Positions 1 to 10,048 of a DNA stretch of 33,416 bases are shown in pieces. The notes below the pieces were generated by a model. It had not been told where the DNA came from, did no database searches, and saw only the letters and a list, made by a program, of their open reading frames with translations. The stretch lies in the NCBI GenBank assembly GCA_000697335.1, contig JNEM01015826.1, forward strand, positions 1-33,416, given 5' to 3'. The position numbers and the translations under genes are program-made. The first letter of the stretch is position 1. Each line of letters begins with the position of its first letter. The DNA comes from Conidiobolus incongruus B7586. Taxonomy: Eukaryota; Entomophthoromycota; Entomophthoromycetes; Entomophthorales; Conidiobolaceae.

Positions 1-158
1 TAATAATAATAATTTATTAAGTATTTTTTTAAAGATATATTCTTAATAATTATTTTAATATACATTAATTAACTTTTTGATATTTATAAAATTTAAAATT
101 ATAAAAATATTTATAACTTATTAAATTTTTGTTCTTATTTTGAAAGTTTAAGTTATCA

Positions 159-196
<38 letters not shown>

Positions 197-2002
197 ATCA
201 ATAATAGAAGAGGGTTTAGATTTAATAGTGAATAATCAAGCCAATTGATCTGCGATTTAAATAATATATTTTGATATTTTAAATCAAGGTCAGTATTTTG
301 ATTTAAAATATAAGGTTGATATCTTGTCTCAGCATGAATTGTAGCTAGGCAAAGTTGTACGACAAAATGTTATACGACCTGATATATACAGTTAACAAAA
401 TGTTATATTTTGAATTATTCATAATATATTTAAGTGCCCTTACAAAATTTAATTAATAACTATCAAGAATTTTGTATTGACCTTTATATCATAAAAACAA
501 TTATAAAAAATCAAAATATTTTAAACTTGTTTATTATAATCTTTTAGGTTGACATAGTTTATCTATTGATTTTATTTTGATCATTTAAAAATTGTTTTTA
601 TTTGTAATATTTGTATTTATATTAATTCAAAACTCAAATTTGATCAATTGTTCTATAAATAATTTTAATATAAATAAACAAATAATAGTATTAGGTGATA
701 TATGGAACTATGTAAATATTTAATGTATTTATGTTATATAAATCAACATATCCAAATATATAAATCTCAAAAAATGTATCTATCTGAGGATTATATGGAT
801 CCTCAATCAAATAAGGAATGAGTTTTGTATTATTTATATCAATTGAATTATAATCAATTATTGCTAAAATTTGTAATTCAATTTGTAAACAAAGTAAATT
901 ACGCAGTTATATTTAGAAAAATAAATAATAAATTATAACATAAATATATTAATGAAATAAACAAGAGATTTTTAAAGGTTAAATGATATTATTACTTCTT
1001 TTAGGTACTACTTAGATAATATGCTACAGAGCGCACTTTTTAATTTGATTTATTTATTGAATATTGAATATTGAATTTTATCAAAAGGCTAACAAATTTA
1101 TAACTTCCACTATATTAAATCAAAGATTGATTTAGAAATATATATTATAAATCAATACTGACTTCACAATCAAAAAGCATGGTAAAATATACTTCATAAT
1201 TCCAAGTTTTAATAAAACAAAATTAATAATATATAAATTAGTTGCTATATTTACAGGCAAAAAACTTCATTTGTAAGTATTAATTATAACTCAATTACTA
1301 TTTAATCAAAATTAAACAGAATGAAATTAAAATAAAAAGAGAATTAAAACATATCAAATAATAGAAAATTTATTCAAAACAATTTTATATTACTCTAGGT
1401 TAATTGTATTTTTGAAAAATAGAGCTTATTCAACTCCAAAATAAATTTAAATCATTTTAATGAGTTGTTTGAAAGGTTTGAATTAATAATAATTAAAATT
1501 TTTATATTATATGTTATCAAATTGACATAAATCTTTACAATCTAATTCAAATTTTAGTTTATTGATAATTTAATACAATGTGTAACTCATTTTTTATTAA
1601 TTTGTATACTATTATCACTAGTTAATTCCAATTATTTCTAGAAATAACTATCACAATAATGACCTCTATTTGATGAAATAAATTTTAAATTAATTATATT
1701 AACATCTTGATCTCTATTAAAAATAAAAATATAATAATATAATAGTATCAATGTAAATTTGAAGGTTAAAAATCAATTTAATACACACATTTCAACTACT
1801 GAAACTTATAAATTTATAATTCACAATATTTCAATATAAAAATTGGTATTTCAAGGGTGTATATACTATACTTAACGCAGTAAATAATTATTTTTCATTT
1901 TATATATTTAATTGATAACCTTTTTAAATTAAATAATTTGACATTATTTTTATAAAGATAGCATTATATTAATAACAACAATCTATATTTATCACTTTAA
2001 AG
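1..2002. other. AT-rich intergenic DNA, no gene seen
   Basis: I read both strands and found no open frame with coding-like composition, no tRNA and no clear repeat other than a TA microsatellite. The base composition resembles the other gaps in the window, with scattered short A and T runs. The 3' end of the ankyrin gene abuts this block, so its terminator or polyadenylation region should lie just below 2003. No specific signal could be assigned. Confidence 0.6.
164..191. repeat. (TA)n microsatellite
   Basis: An uninterrupted run of about 14 TA units inside AT-rich DNA. It is a simple sequence repeat and I see no associated gene. Confidence 0.9.
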
Positions 2003-2775
2003 TTATTTAGGATCCAACTTATCCAACTTTTTAGCAATCAGATCGGCGACCAAGCCCTGCAATTTTAAATCTCTAGCTTGTTCATCCTGGATACTTTGAT
2101 CATTCATCACATTCTCAAAGTTGGAGATGAAGGTGGTGGGAAGAGGGTTGACGTCGGAATTCTCGTCCAATTCCTGCTTCAAGTGGGCTAAACTATCCTC
2201 TTCAACTTCGTAATTGGCAAGTGGTACGGTAGTCAAGGGTTTCAGGAGTTCTGCAAGCTCTTCGTACTCTTCTTCAAGGGCAGCTTGGTAGGCCTAATAA
2301 AACCAAAATATCATTAATGTCTATTCATACAATGTGATAGATATTATATTACAGATTTATATTCGTCATTAACCAAATTGGGATCAGCGCCATGCTGCAA
2401 CAAAATATTAGCGCACTCGGCCTGTTCACAGTAGTGTAAGGGAGTATCACCATCATTAGTCTTCAAGTTTACGTCTGCACCTTTGGAAATCAAGTATTCC
2501 GTAAGTTCTGGATAATTCCAAGATACTGAAGCATGTCTAAAGCATTGAATTAAAACAATGATTGATTAAATTTAACATGTCTATTTTACAGTGGAGCATA
2601 TCCGTTCTCATCTTGAATATTTACATTTACATTTTCTTTTTCTATTAAATTCTAAAATTTATTTAATAAAATTAAATATTTGAGAAAAAAATTATTAATT
2701 TACTTGAATTAATTCAATTTCGTTATTACTACAGGCTATTCAGATATTATGATTATTTGATGATGATGAAGTCAT
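2003..2775 (-). CDS. Small ankyrin-repeat protein, YCR051W/P16F5.05c-like, with an in-frame TGA at a Trp position
   Basis: Four exons fit: 2775-2704, 2651-2590, 2536-2353 and 2293-2003. They join to 609 nt, giving 202 residues and a TAA stop. After a Ser/Asn-rich start comes N-I-TGA-I-A-C-S-N-N-E, then ankyrin units with D-E-N-G-Y-A-P-L-H-A, G-A-D-V-N-L-K-T-N-D-G-D-T-P-L-H and G-A-D-P-N. An acidic tail ends in K-K-L-D-K-L-D-P-K. From family knowledge, the small fungal ankyrin proteins related to yeast YCR051W begin with an N-I-W-x-A motif, so TGA at codon 12 (2742-2740) most simply reads as Trp. No GT lies between the ATG and that TGA, so an intron cannot remove it. Trp is also written TGG once (S-W-N-Y-P). 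Ankyrin repeats mediate protein binding; the precise role of this family is not known to me. Confidence 0.85.
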
Positions 2776-2789
2776 TATTTTTTATTTGT

Positions 2790-2792
<3 letters not shown>

Positions 2793-2821
<29 letters not shown>
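2793..2821. repeat. (TA)n microsatellite just upstream of the ankyrin gene
   Basis: About 14 TA units lie roughly 20 nt upstream of the ankyrin start codon (minus strand), in the short gap between it and the ERG28-like gene. It would fall in the 5' leader or core promoter. Any regulatory role is inference. Confidence 0.85.
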
Positions 2822-2825
<4 letters not shown>

Positions 2826-3019
2826 TTATTTATTAATTAAAATAGAAAGTTTAAATTTATATTTAATGATTAATTTCAAATAATTCATTATTATGGGATA
2901 TAAATCCATTCATCTAAATTTATTCAATTAAAATATATCTTTTTTAAAAAAGGAATAAATTATAATTTAAACTCAAAATTAATTTATTTTCTCATATCAA
3001 TTCAATAAATAAAAACTTA

Positions 3020-3576
3020 TTAATGAATATAATAATTGTAAGATTTGTACATCCAAATCATAGAAAGAGCTAAGAATCTAATTAATATCTCTCAAATATA
3101 AGATAAATAATCTAAACTTACTAGAAATAATCATTGGGCCAATAGTACCAGCATTAATTCTTGCAGTTTTAAAGTAAAAAATTTCGGTATTGAAGTGGAA
3201 GAAAGCTAGGACATAGGTTAGGAAGGTCATGTGGTAAATACTAACGTGTATATTATTAGTACAAATATAATATATATTTTACAAATTTGATTACGTCTTA
3301 TCGTGAATATTATAAGCTGCGTAAGCTCTGACTATACCGGAAGTAAAAGTCCAAACCGCAAATAATCTACCAGCCAAGGCAGTAACTAAATACAATGAGA
3401 TTAGTATTCAAAAATGGGTCTGATGACTATTTACCTTCTTGAGGCTGCTGGTCATAAATTCTTCTATTGAACTTGAAAGGACTCAAAAAGCATTGGGCAG
3501 AGTTGAAGAATGCTAAAGTTGAAACGAATAAAAAGTATTTGGGTAAATAACCTTCAGGTAAGTAAAATCCTAACAT
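3020..3576 (-). CDS. ERG28: ERG28-like ergosterol biosynthesis scaffold
   Basis: Four exons (3576-3435, 3385-3295, 3240-3122, 3069-3020) join to 402 nt, 133 residues plus TAA. Erg28 is a small ER membrane protein that tethers the C-4 demethylation enzymes of sterol synthesis. Visible hallmarks are G-Y-L-P-K near residue 9, the first hydrophobic segment F-L-F-V-S-T-L-A-F-F, Y-D-Q-Q-P, A-G-R-L-F-A-V-W-T-F-T-S-G-I-V-R, H-M-T-F-L-T-Y-V-L-A-F-F-H-F, and the closing G-P-M-I-I-S-T-L-S-M-I-W-M-Y-K-S. Length and motif order match yeast Erg28 (about 148 residues). Introns of 49, 54 and 52 nt have GTAA donors. The last acceptor was chosen at TTCTTAG, because the nearer ATTAG gives a wrong frame. Both Trp codons are TGG. 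Confidence 0.92.
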
Positions 3577-4124
3577 TTTCTTATTTAGTTAATATTGTTT
3601 TGAGGATTTATACCATTATTTGTTAAAGTCAAATAATTAATTCGTGGTTGCTGATTATTATGGGAATTTGAATAATATAAAAACTATTTATATTTAATTT
3701 AAATTCTTTACTATTTTATTTTTGATTAATATAACAACACTTCAAATTGATAGAATTAAATTATAAAAAATTTTTTAATAATACATATAGTAGCTGTTAA
3801 TAATCATAATCCAAATTTCAATTTGATAAATTAATTTCAATTGAGTTATCACAGTCCCAAAAAAAGTTAAAAATATAAACAAAATTAACATATTTTAATA
3901 TATATTACCATACATTATCAATTATATTTTTAAAACCTTAAAACTAGAAATTTTTATTATTAGAAAAGTTATTGAATATTTAAAAATAACTGGAATAATT
4001 GATCATTTTTGAAAAATTTTTAACAATAAAATTTTATATAAAAAAATAGAATCCCGAATTAACTAAAGCAGATAATCCCAATAAATACGTAATTACACAC
4101 TAAGTGTAAATTTAAAATTATAGA
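3577..4124. other. AT-rich intergenic DNA
   Basis: Upstream region of the ERG28-like gene. It should contain its promoter, but I recognise no specific element. No coding frame, RNA gene or repeat is seen. Confidence 0.55.
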
Positions 4125-4222
4125 TTATGGATCCAACTTTAATATCAATGGAAAAGTTAAATTAGATACAAGTTCAATGAGTGATAAAACCGATATATTT
4201 GCATCTGTGGGTGCCATGTCAA
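4125..4222. other. Coding-like GC island, strand undetermined
   Basis: About 95 bases stand out as GC-richer than the surroundings. On the minus strand an intact ATG-to-TAA frame runs 4217-4125 (30 residues, beginning M-A-P-T-D-A-N-I-S-V-L-S). On the plus strand a longer frame without a start reads N-F-N-I-N-G-K-V-K-L-D-T-S-S-M-S-D-K-T-D. Either could be an exon. I recognise neither product. Confidence 0.3.
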
Positions 4223-4689
4223 GTAATTATATCAAATCATCAACACATTAATATTAATCAGATTATTATGATATAAGATATCTAATTAAATTATGTAAAA
4301 AAATGATGTCACATTATTATAAAAGTCATTAGAGTTTTGTTAGAATTCTTCCAATGTAATTTAAATGATATATACAATAATTTTAACTTGTGATGATTAA
4401 AAATATTTTCAGTCAAACTCAATAAATTACTCAATTCAATTTACAGTATATTAACAATTGATTCTAAAGATTTCATATCAAGTAATCAATGATCAATTAA
4501 TAAAATATTATTCTTAATAAATAATTTAGCTAATATAATTTTAAAAATATATGAAAAATAATTATATAAATTAAAACTTTATGAAATAATTAAAAAATAT
4601 AAAAATTTTGAATTAAAAGATTTAATTAAATTAATTTAATTAATATAATTAATTTATAATATTATAGTAAAATATTATTAAATCATTTA

Positions 4690-5330
4690 TATTTTATTTA
4701 TAATAATGGATTCTGAAAAATGAATAACGATGCAATCAAGACAATATTTACGATATCGTGGGCGCAATCTGAGTAGCCCAAGAAAGGAATATCTTTTCTG
4801 GAATTAGTTGGAAGAGTTGGTAAAATTATGAATTGTATTTTGTTGAATTATATGATGAATAGGTTTAACTAGGTTGCCATTAAAGCATTGGATCCTTTAA
4901 AGAAAACAGTAACGATTTTAATCCAATTGGCATTGGCTACAGCTGTACATATAATTGATACATTATTCAATTTAATTGATTACTAGTATCAGTTGATTAG
5001 GGATGAGTGAACATTTAACAGCTATGAAACCTTGAGAAGAAATCTCCAAGCATATCAAATACTAAATCAAAGTGAAATTGATGCAGCTTTTGTTGATAAG
5101 TATTTGCCAATTTTAGGTTATTTAAAATCTCTATTACATTCAGTTAATGATATTATAATATAAATATACAGGTATATTCATAATGTTAGTATTTTATTAT
5201 AGACTAACATTCTTTAAACCAATTTGAATTAAATCAATGTGTATATTATTTTGTTGTTGGGATTTGAAAAATTAATGTAATTTAAATTTATAATATTAAT
5301 TTTATCAAGTAATTTTCAATTCCTTCCATA
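4690..5330 (+). other. Probable multi-exon gene, model and strand unresolved
   Basis: Coding-like blocks alternate with AT-rich gaps of intron size. On the plus strand GTAAAA...CTAG (53 nt), GTACAT...CTAG (42 nt) and GTTATT...CAG (56 nt) could join V-A-I-K-A-L-D-P-L-K-K-T to Y-Q-L-I-R-D-E-TGA-T-F-N-S-Y-E-T-L-R-R and then G-I-F-I-M-L-V-F-Y-Y-R. This puts TGA at 5008-5010. The first block (4706-4818), read from ATG 4706, has a TGA at 4721-4723 and also an in-frame TAG, so the model is incomplete. On the minus strand 4815-4695 reads I-P-F-L-G-Y-S-D-C-A-H-D-I-V-N-I-V-L-I-A and ends in TAA, an attractive membrane-like alternative. I do not recognise the product. Confidence 0.35.
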
Positions 5331-5459
5331 ATAATATAGAAATCATGTATAATCAATTTTATATTGGTAATGATTTTAGAATTCTGATTATTATTACACT
5401 AAAAAAGATCAAATGTAAATAAAATTCAATATTACTATAGAATCAAAGAAATGGGAAAT

Positions 5460-6720
5460 TTTTTAATTTCTAATTTTTCAAACTTATTATTAGTTTCAAA
5501 TAAAAAAAATATAAAAAAACAAATAAGAAACTAAATAGTTTTAAATTATATATAACAGTTTTTTTGATTAAAAAAATAATTTTTTAAAATTGGTTTTTTA
5601 ATTTAATATATATTTAAATTAAAAAATAATCATCAAAAGTTTTTTATTTTAATATTAATAAAATTAAACTATAAACCTTTTAAATTATTTAAAATTTATA
5701 AATAACTTTTTATAATTAAATATTATTTAAATTAATAGTTTATTATTAGGTAAATTATTTTAAAGTTAAGAGAGAAATTATCTAAAACCTATTAAAATTT
5801 AAAAAACTAACTTTAACTATTATTTTTTTAGTTATTAATAGAGTGAAAAAATATATTCAAAAAATACCTTTTTATTTTAATTAAAGAATTATCAAATTAC
5901 TTTAATATTAGTTATATAAGTATTTTATATATATCAAAATTTTATATTAAAATTAATTAATAAAAATATAAAATAAATATTATATAAATTAGCTAAAGCT
6001 TAAAAAAAGTTAGAATAACTATTATTAAACAAAACTTACTAAAATATAATTAAAAACTAATGCTTTTATAATAAATCATTATAATTAATGAATTTTCAAT
6101 TTTTTATCATTTTTTATTAAAACATAAATTAAAATATAAAATTAAGTTATATTAACCTTTTTTATAAATTCCTTTAAATATATATTATATTAATAAGTAA
6201 GTATCAATTATTATAATAAATTATAATAATATATACTAATTTTATTTAGTTTTTAAAATAAAATTAATTAATAATAAACTTTATATTGTTTTTTTTAAAT
6301 AAAACTATTTTTAATTAGTATTCTCAAAATAATTTAAAAAAAACCTATTATTTTATAATATAATTATAAAATATATAAACTTAAAGTTATAAAAAACTTT
6401 CTAATTAAAAATAATTAAAAAAAACTATTATATCTAATATATTATTTAGATTATAACTTATATAATTATAATTGTATTAAACAATTAAAACCTAGCTTAT
6501 AAAAAAATTTCTATAGGAAAATTTAATTAATTTGTAAAATATTAAGTTTTAGTCTTTAATAAAAAAATATTTTTTAAATATTAGAACTTTGTTAAAAGTA
6601 TAGCAAAAACTTATTAGAAATAAAGAAAATTATTAATTTTATAATATATATTTATTTTTATATATTATATATTAAAATGTTTATTTTTTTCAATCACAAA
6701 AAATTCCTATTATTTAAATT
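5460..6720. other. Extremely G/C-poor block depleted of CA and TG
   Basis: No gene. G and C are rare, and those that remain occur mostly as CT/AG or CC/GG. The stretches 5701-5820, 5941-6000 and 6361-6420 contain no CA or TG dinucleotide at all, whereas ordinary gaps in this window (for example 9361-9420) have several per 60 bases. It may be an old repeat eroded by CpA-directed mutation. Confidence 0.55.
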
Positions 6721-7057
6721 ACAAAGTAATAATAAAATTAAAATTTATTCTTTAATTTAATAGGTATTAGTTGATTAACATTATTATTAATTCATAAAAT
6801 CAAATTCTAAATGATATTTAATTGGTTAAAAATTTCAAATATTTGAAATTATTATATAGAATAAAGTAAATCTAGTTATTATTTAGTATTTAATGGTGAT
6901 AAATACATTCATATTTATGAATATATTTTTGTTAATATTCAATTATTTTTATAAACACTCAACATATATCAATTAAATCATTAAATATAACAATACAATT
7001 AGAACCTCTATCACTCTATTGATATAAATTCTATTTACTATCTAAGTCTATAACAAA

Positions 7058-7393
7058 CTAATTAATTCTCAGTTTTTTATTCACACTTAACTTATGCTTC
7101 CTTTTTAAATTATTTTTAAATTTCTTTTGAAGTAAACTAATTTTCTTCAATTTGGCTTCGCTCAAATTTAATTTGGTATTCAAACTTTCTAAATAATTAA
7201 AATCTAATTTATTTAATATTAATTAGATTTATGTAATAGTATGAGGTTTACCTTGTGTTAAATCAATATTAAAATAATTCTTTTTAGAAATAAATTGGGT
7301 GGGGTCGCGTTCTCCAATAGAATTAAATTTTATTTTGTGATCCTTGGAACATTTTAAAATGAAAGTTTTATACAAACATTTAGGGCACTTATA
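7058..7393 (-). CDS. HIT-type zinc-finger protein, Bcd1-like, 5' exon not found
   Basis: Two exons are visible, 7393-7252 and 7188-7058, giving 90 residues that end in a basic tail and TAG. The start reads Y-K-C-P-K-C-L-Y-K-T-F-I-L-K-C-S-K-D-H-K. This matches the spacing of the second half of a HIT finger (C-P-x-C-x4-C-x3-C-x3-H), with Phe in place of one Cys. A following G-E-R-D-P-T-Q-F-I resembles the G-x-R-D-x-T-x-Y/F segment after HIT fingers in Bcd1. Bcd1 helps assemble box C/D snoRNPs in the nucleus; that role here is inference. A TACTAAC-like branch site and pyrimidine tract precede 7393, so an upstream exon with the first C-x2-C is expected. The tRNA-Asn gene on the other strand may lie inside the first intron. 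Confidence 0.55.
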
Positions 7394-7518
7394 CTGGATA
7401 TTGAAAATTAAAATAAATAAAGATATATAAGAAAAGAGTTAGTAATTTAAAGTATATAATTTAAATCATGTAAGAATATTAGATTAATACATTAAATATT
7501 ATGTTATTAAATTTTCAA

Positions 7519-7592
7519 GCTTCCATGGCGCAATTGGCTAGCGCGTCCGACTGTTAATCGGGAGGTTGGTGGTTCAAGCCCACCTGGGAGCG
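7519..7592 (+). tRNA. tRNA-Asn(GTT)
   Basis: A complete 74-nt cloverleaf. The acceptor stem GCTTCCA pairs with TGGGAGC with one T-G wobble. The D arm has the A-box TGGCGCAATTGG, the anticodon loop is CTGTTAA (anticodon GTT), and the T stem GGTGG/CCACC surrounds TTCAAGC. The discriminator base is G, and no intron is present. The sequence is close to the conserved eukaryotic nuclear tRNA-Asn. The first strong T run downstream is at about 7655. Confidence 0.97.
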
Positions 7593-8584
7593 TTTCGATA
7601 TCTTATGTATTTAATATTTGATATTCTTTCTATAGTATCTATTTCAATTATATCATTTTTTTTGCAAATGTACATCTTCAGTTATATGATTTTTCTCACT
7701 ATGTTTAATATTTTTTATTGTAATATATTTTTACTTTAAACATTAAATTTAATAATCTTAAATCATAACTATATAATTTTTTTTCACCTTTATAAATTTC
7801 TCATTATTAATAATATTTTTAAATGTGTTTTATTGATGTCAATTATAACAAAAAAAATTAATATTAAGGGCGAAATTAAGGGTAAAATTAAATTAATTTT
7901 AAATTTTTATTAATATCAAGTTTTTTCAAGCTCGGATATTAACTCTATTCAGGGTATATAAACTCTGATATAGTCTATAATATTATGATCTAATTGAAGA
8001 ATTTTTTTGTGTTTTGAAGTATTATTTGTCATTTGGTATGATAATTTATTTTCAGTTTGAGTGCTTAAATACTGTTTTTCCTTGAGTTAGTGATTTTTTT
8101 ACTTTAGAATCACTTTGACAAAAGGATTTTTCCTAATTTGATCAATTTGAATTCTATCAAGATAACAATATTAGTTATTCAAAATTTTATAGATTATAAG
8201 ATCTAATAAAATTATATAATTAATTCCTAATATTAAAATTAAAAAAATATATTAAATTGATGATATTTTCTTAAATAATTAAAGTAATATACAGTATAAT
8301 AAATTTTGAGTATAACCTAAATATTTGATATCAATTTTTTTATAAATGAAATAATTTAAATTTACAAATATTTACTAATTTTTAAATAAAAAAAAATAAT
8401 CAATCATCAAAAATCAATGAAAAATTAAAATGTGTATCAATTAACCCTTAATATAGATGTAGTGAATTGGATATATAAACAGTTACAACTTCTATATATC
8501 CATATATCTTTTATTAATTATTTAAATCAACTAAAACTTTAAAAACATAAACTTCGTAATTAAATTTTTAAAAGATTTAAAATT
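7593..8584. other. AT-rich intergenic DNA upstream of the PH-like gene
   Basis: No supported gene on either strand. It contains a T8 run near 7655, where Pol III transcripts from the tRNA-Asn gene could end. Near 7660-7690 the minus strand has an ATG-started frame, M-Y-I-C-K-K-N-D, which could be a first exon of the HIT-finger gene, but no splice link could be shown. Confidence 0.5.
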
Positions 8585-9091
8585 ATGGAAACTAAAGTGG
8601 AAGAAAGTAAGTTGTCTCTGTTGACTGGTGATCCTGTTGAAGAACAGGTAAGCTGATATTTTAGAACACATATATATCTTATCATATTCATTGGAGCCAC
8701 TTCAGGTAATTTGGAGTGGTGTCACTTGGCCGTGGGCTTGTTTCTCTCCCCTCACATGCCAGTCTGTGAGTTGGCATATTACTACTAAGCGAATTGAGAA
8801 GAGCTACGGGTTTAGAGGTGGTAACTCCGATACCATCGAATTGAGAAGAATTACAGATATTTGTTATCATAGATCTCCTCTAGAAATGTGTACAATGAGA
8901 GGTTCTATAGTGATTCATTCAACGTAAGTTATTCGCATCTATATGTATATTTAATTTCACTTAGCATGTTGTTTAGAATGGCGATGGAACCAGTGATTAC
9001 GATTTCAGGTTGGGGATTAAAGCCTGTGTACCAAAGATTAAAAGAAGCTTGGTTAGCATCTAATGCCAATCAATTTATTATGTCCGCTTAA
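8585..9091 (+). CDS. Small PH-like (bacterial PH-type fold) domain protein
   Basis: Exons 8585-8647, 8706-8923 and 8977-9091 join to 396 nt, 131 residues plus TAA. An alternative third-exon acceptor at 8964 gives 135 residues. After an acidic leader come V-I-W-S-G-V-T-W-P-W, then S-W-H-I-T-T-K-R-I-E-K-S-Y-G-F, D-T-I-E-L-R-R-I-T-D-I, G-S-I-V-I-H-S, and P-V-I-T-I-S-G-W-G-L-K-P. The order (threshold Trp, T-x-K-R-I, I-E-L-x-R-I-x-D, then a short strand) resembles the bPH_2/YdbT-like domain, a beta-sandwich usually near membranes. Function is unknown. All Trp codons are TGG. Confidence 0.72.
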
Positions 9092-9133
9092 ACCTGACTA
9101 AAATTGATCCATTCCCTCTTTTTCCGATATCAT

Positions 9134-9159
9134 AATAGCAAATAGGGGTAATTGCTATT
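9134..9159 (+). repeat. Perfect 8-bp inverted repeat (hairpin) 3' of the PH-like gene
   Basis: AATAGCAA and TTGCTATT flank a ten-base loop containing GGGG, 43 nt after the stop codon. In the transcript it would form a hairpin in the 3' UTR. Whether it acts as a processing or stability signal is unknown. Confidence 0.6.
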
Positions 9160-9348
9160 GAATTATTCTCAACATTACATTAATTTGTTTATTTAAATTA
9201 CGTAACTTTTTGGCTGGTTTTCATATATTAATTGAGAGTGTTTTATATTGCTTATAATAAAATTATTATTTATCTTATATATACTTTATAAATATTGATA
9301 TATATGCACTCAGTTATCAATTAATCCATTATATTATTAGTCTAGGTG

Positions 9349-9367
9349 ATTGCTCAATTAGAGCAAT
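9349..9367 (+). repeat. Perfect 7-bp inverted repeat (hairpin)
   Basis: ATTGCTC, a five-base AATTA loop and GAGCAAT. It shares ATTGCT with the hairpin at 9134-9159. It lies in intergenic DNA. Confidence 0.55.
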
Positions 9368-10028
9368 AACATTACTATTTCATATATCTACTTTTCTCTC
9401 AATTAATAAATCAAGATGAACATCACAGATTTATAGTTAAAATCTCTGGTACGAATATTACCTGTATTTATAACGAACTCAAGTCCCAGTAATAAATCTA
9501 ATAAAATCAATAGTTTTAATTATACAAACTACTTTTTAATAGAATATCTAAATTACATAAATATACATGATTTACAACTTATAACTAACAAATAAAAAGA
9601 GTTTAATTTAAAATTAAATTATGATGTGAAATAGTAGTAAATACTCGAATATTCACTTTTTTATTATCAGATTCAACATTGAAAATATTGATGAAAAGAA
9701 ATTAGAATAGTAATATGGATAATATAATCAAAGAAAAACGACTAGAACAATTGAGATACCCATATTCTATTCAAGCAAATATAGTGAGAGCCTAAGATGA
9801 ATTTATTTAGATTAAAAAACCTTAAAATTAATAGTAGTTCAGTTTCATCATACTTCTATTAAGCAAAAATTATCAATTTTTTATGAATCAAATTTCATTC
9901 ACATTTTTAATTAGTTCTTTACTTCAAAACTAATTGTTAATATATTTAAACCAAATGTCTTTCTAATCTTTATTAAATTTATTCAAGATTTTAAGTTTAT
10001 TAATACATATTTTGTATATATTACTCTT

Positions 10029-10048
10029 TTAATAATAATAATAATAAT
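10029..10048. repeat. (TAA)n microsatellite
   Basis: About six TAA/AAT units in AT-rich intergenic DNA. Confidence 0.7.

Noticed and set aside
4706-4818. TAG as a sense codon (Gln)
   Set aside because: The only case is in a locus whose model and strand are unsure, and the HIT gene seems to end naturally at TAG.
8688-8870. Minus-strand 60-codon frame
   Set aside because: It is antisense to the well-supported second exon of the PH-like gene.
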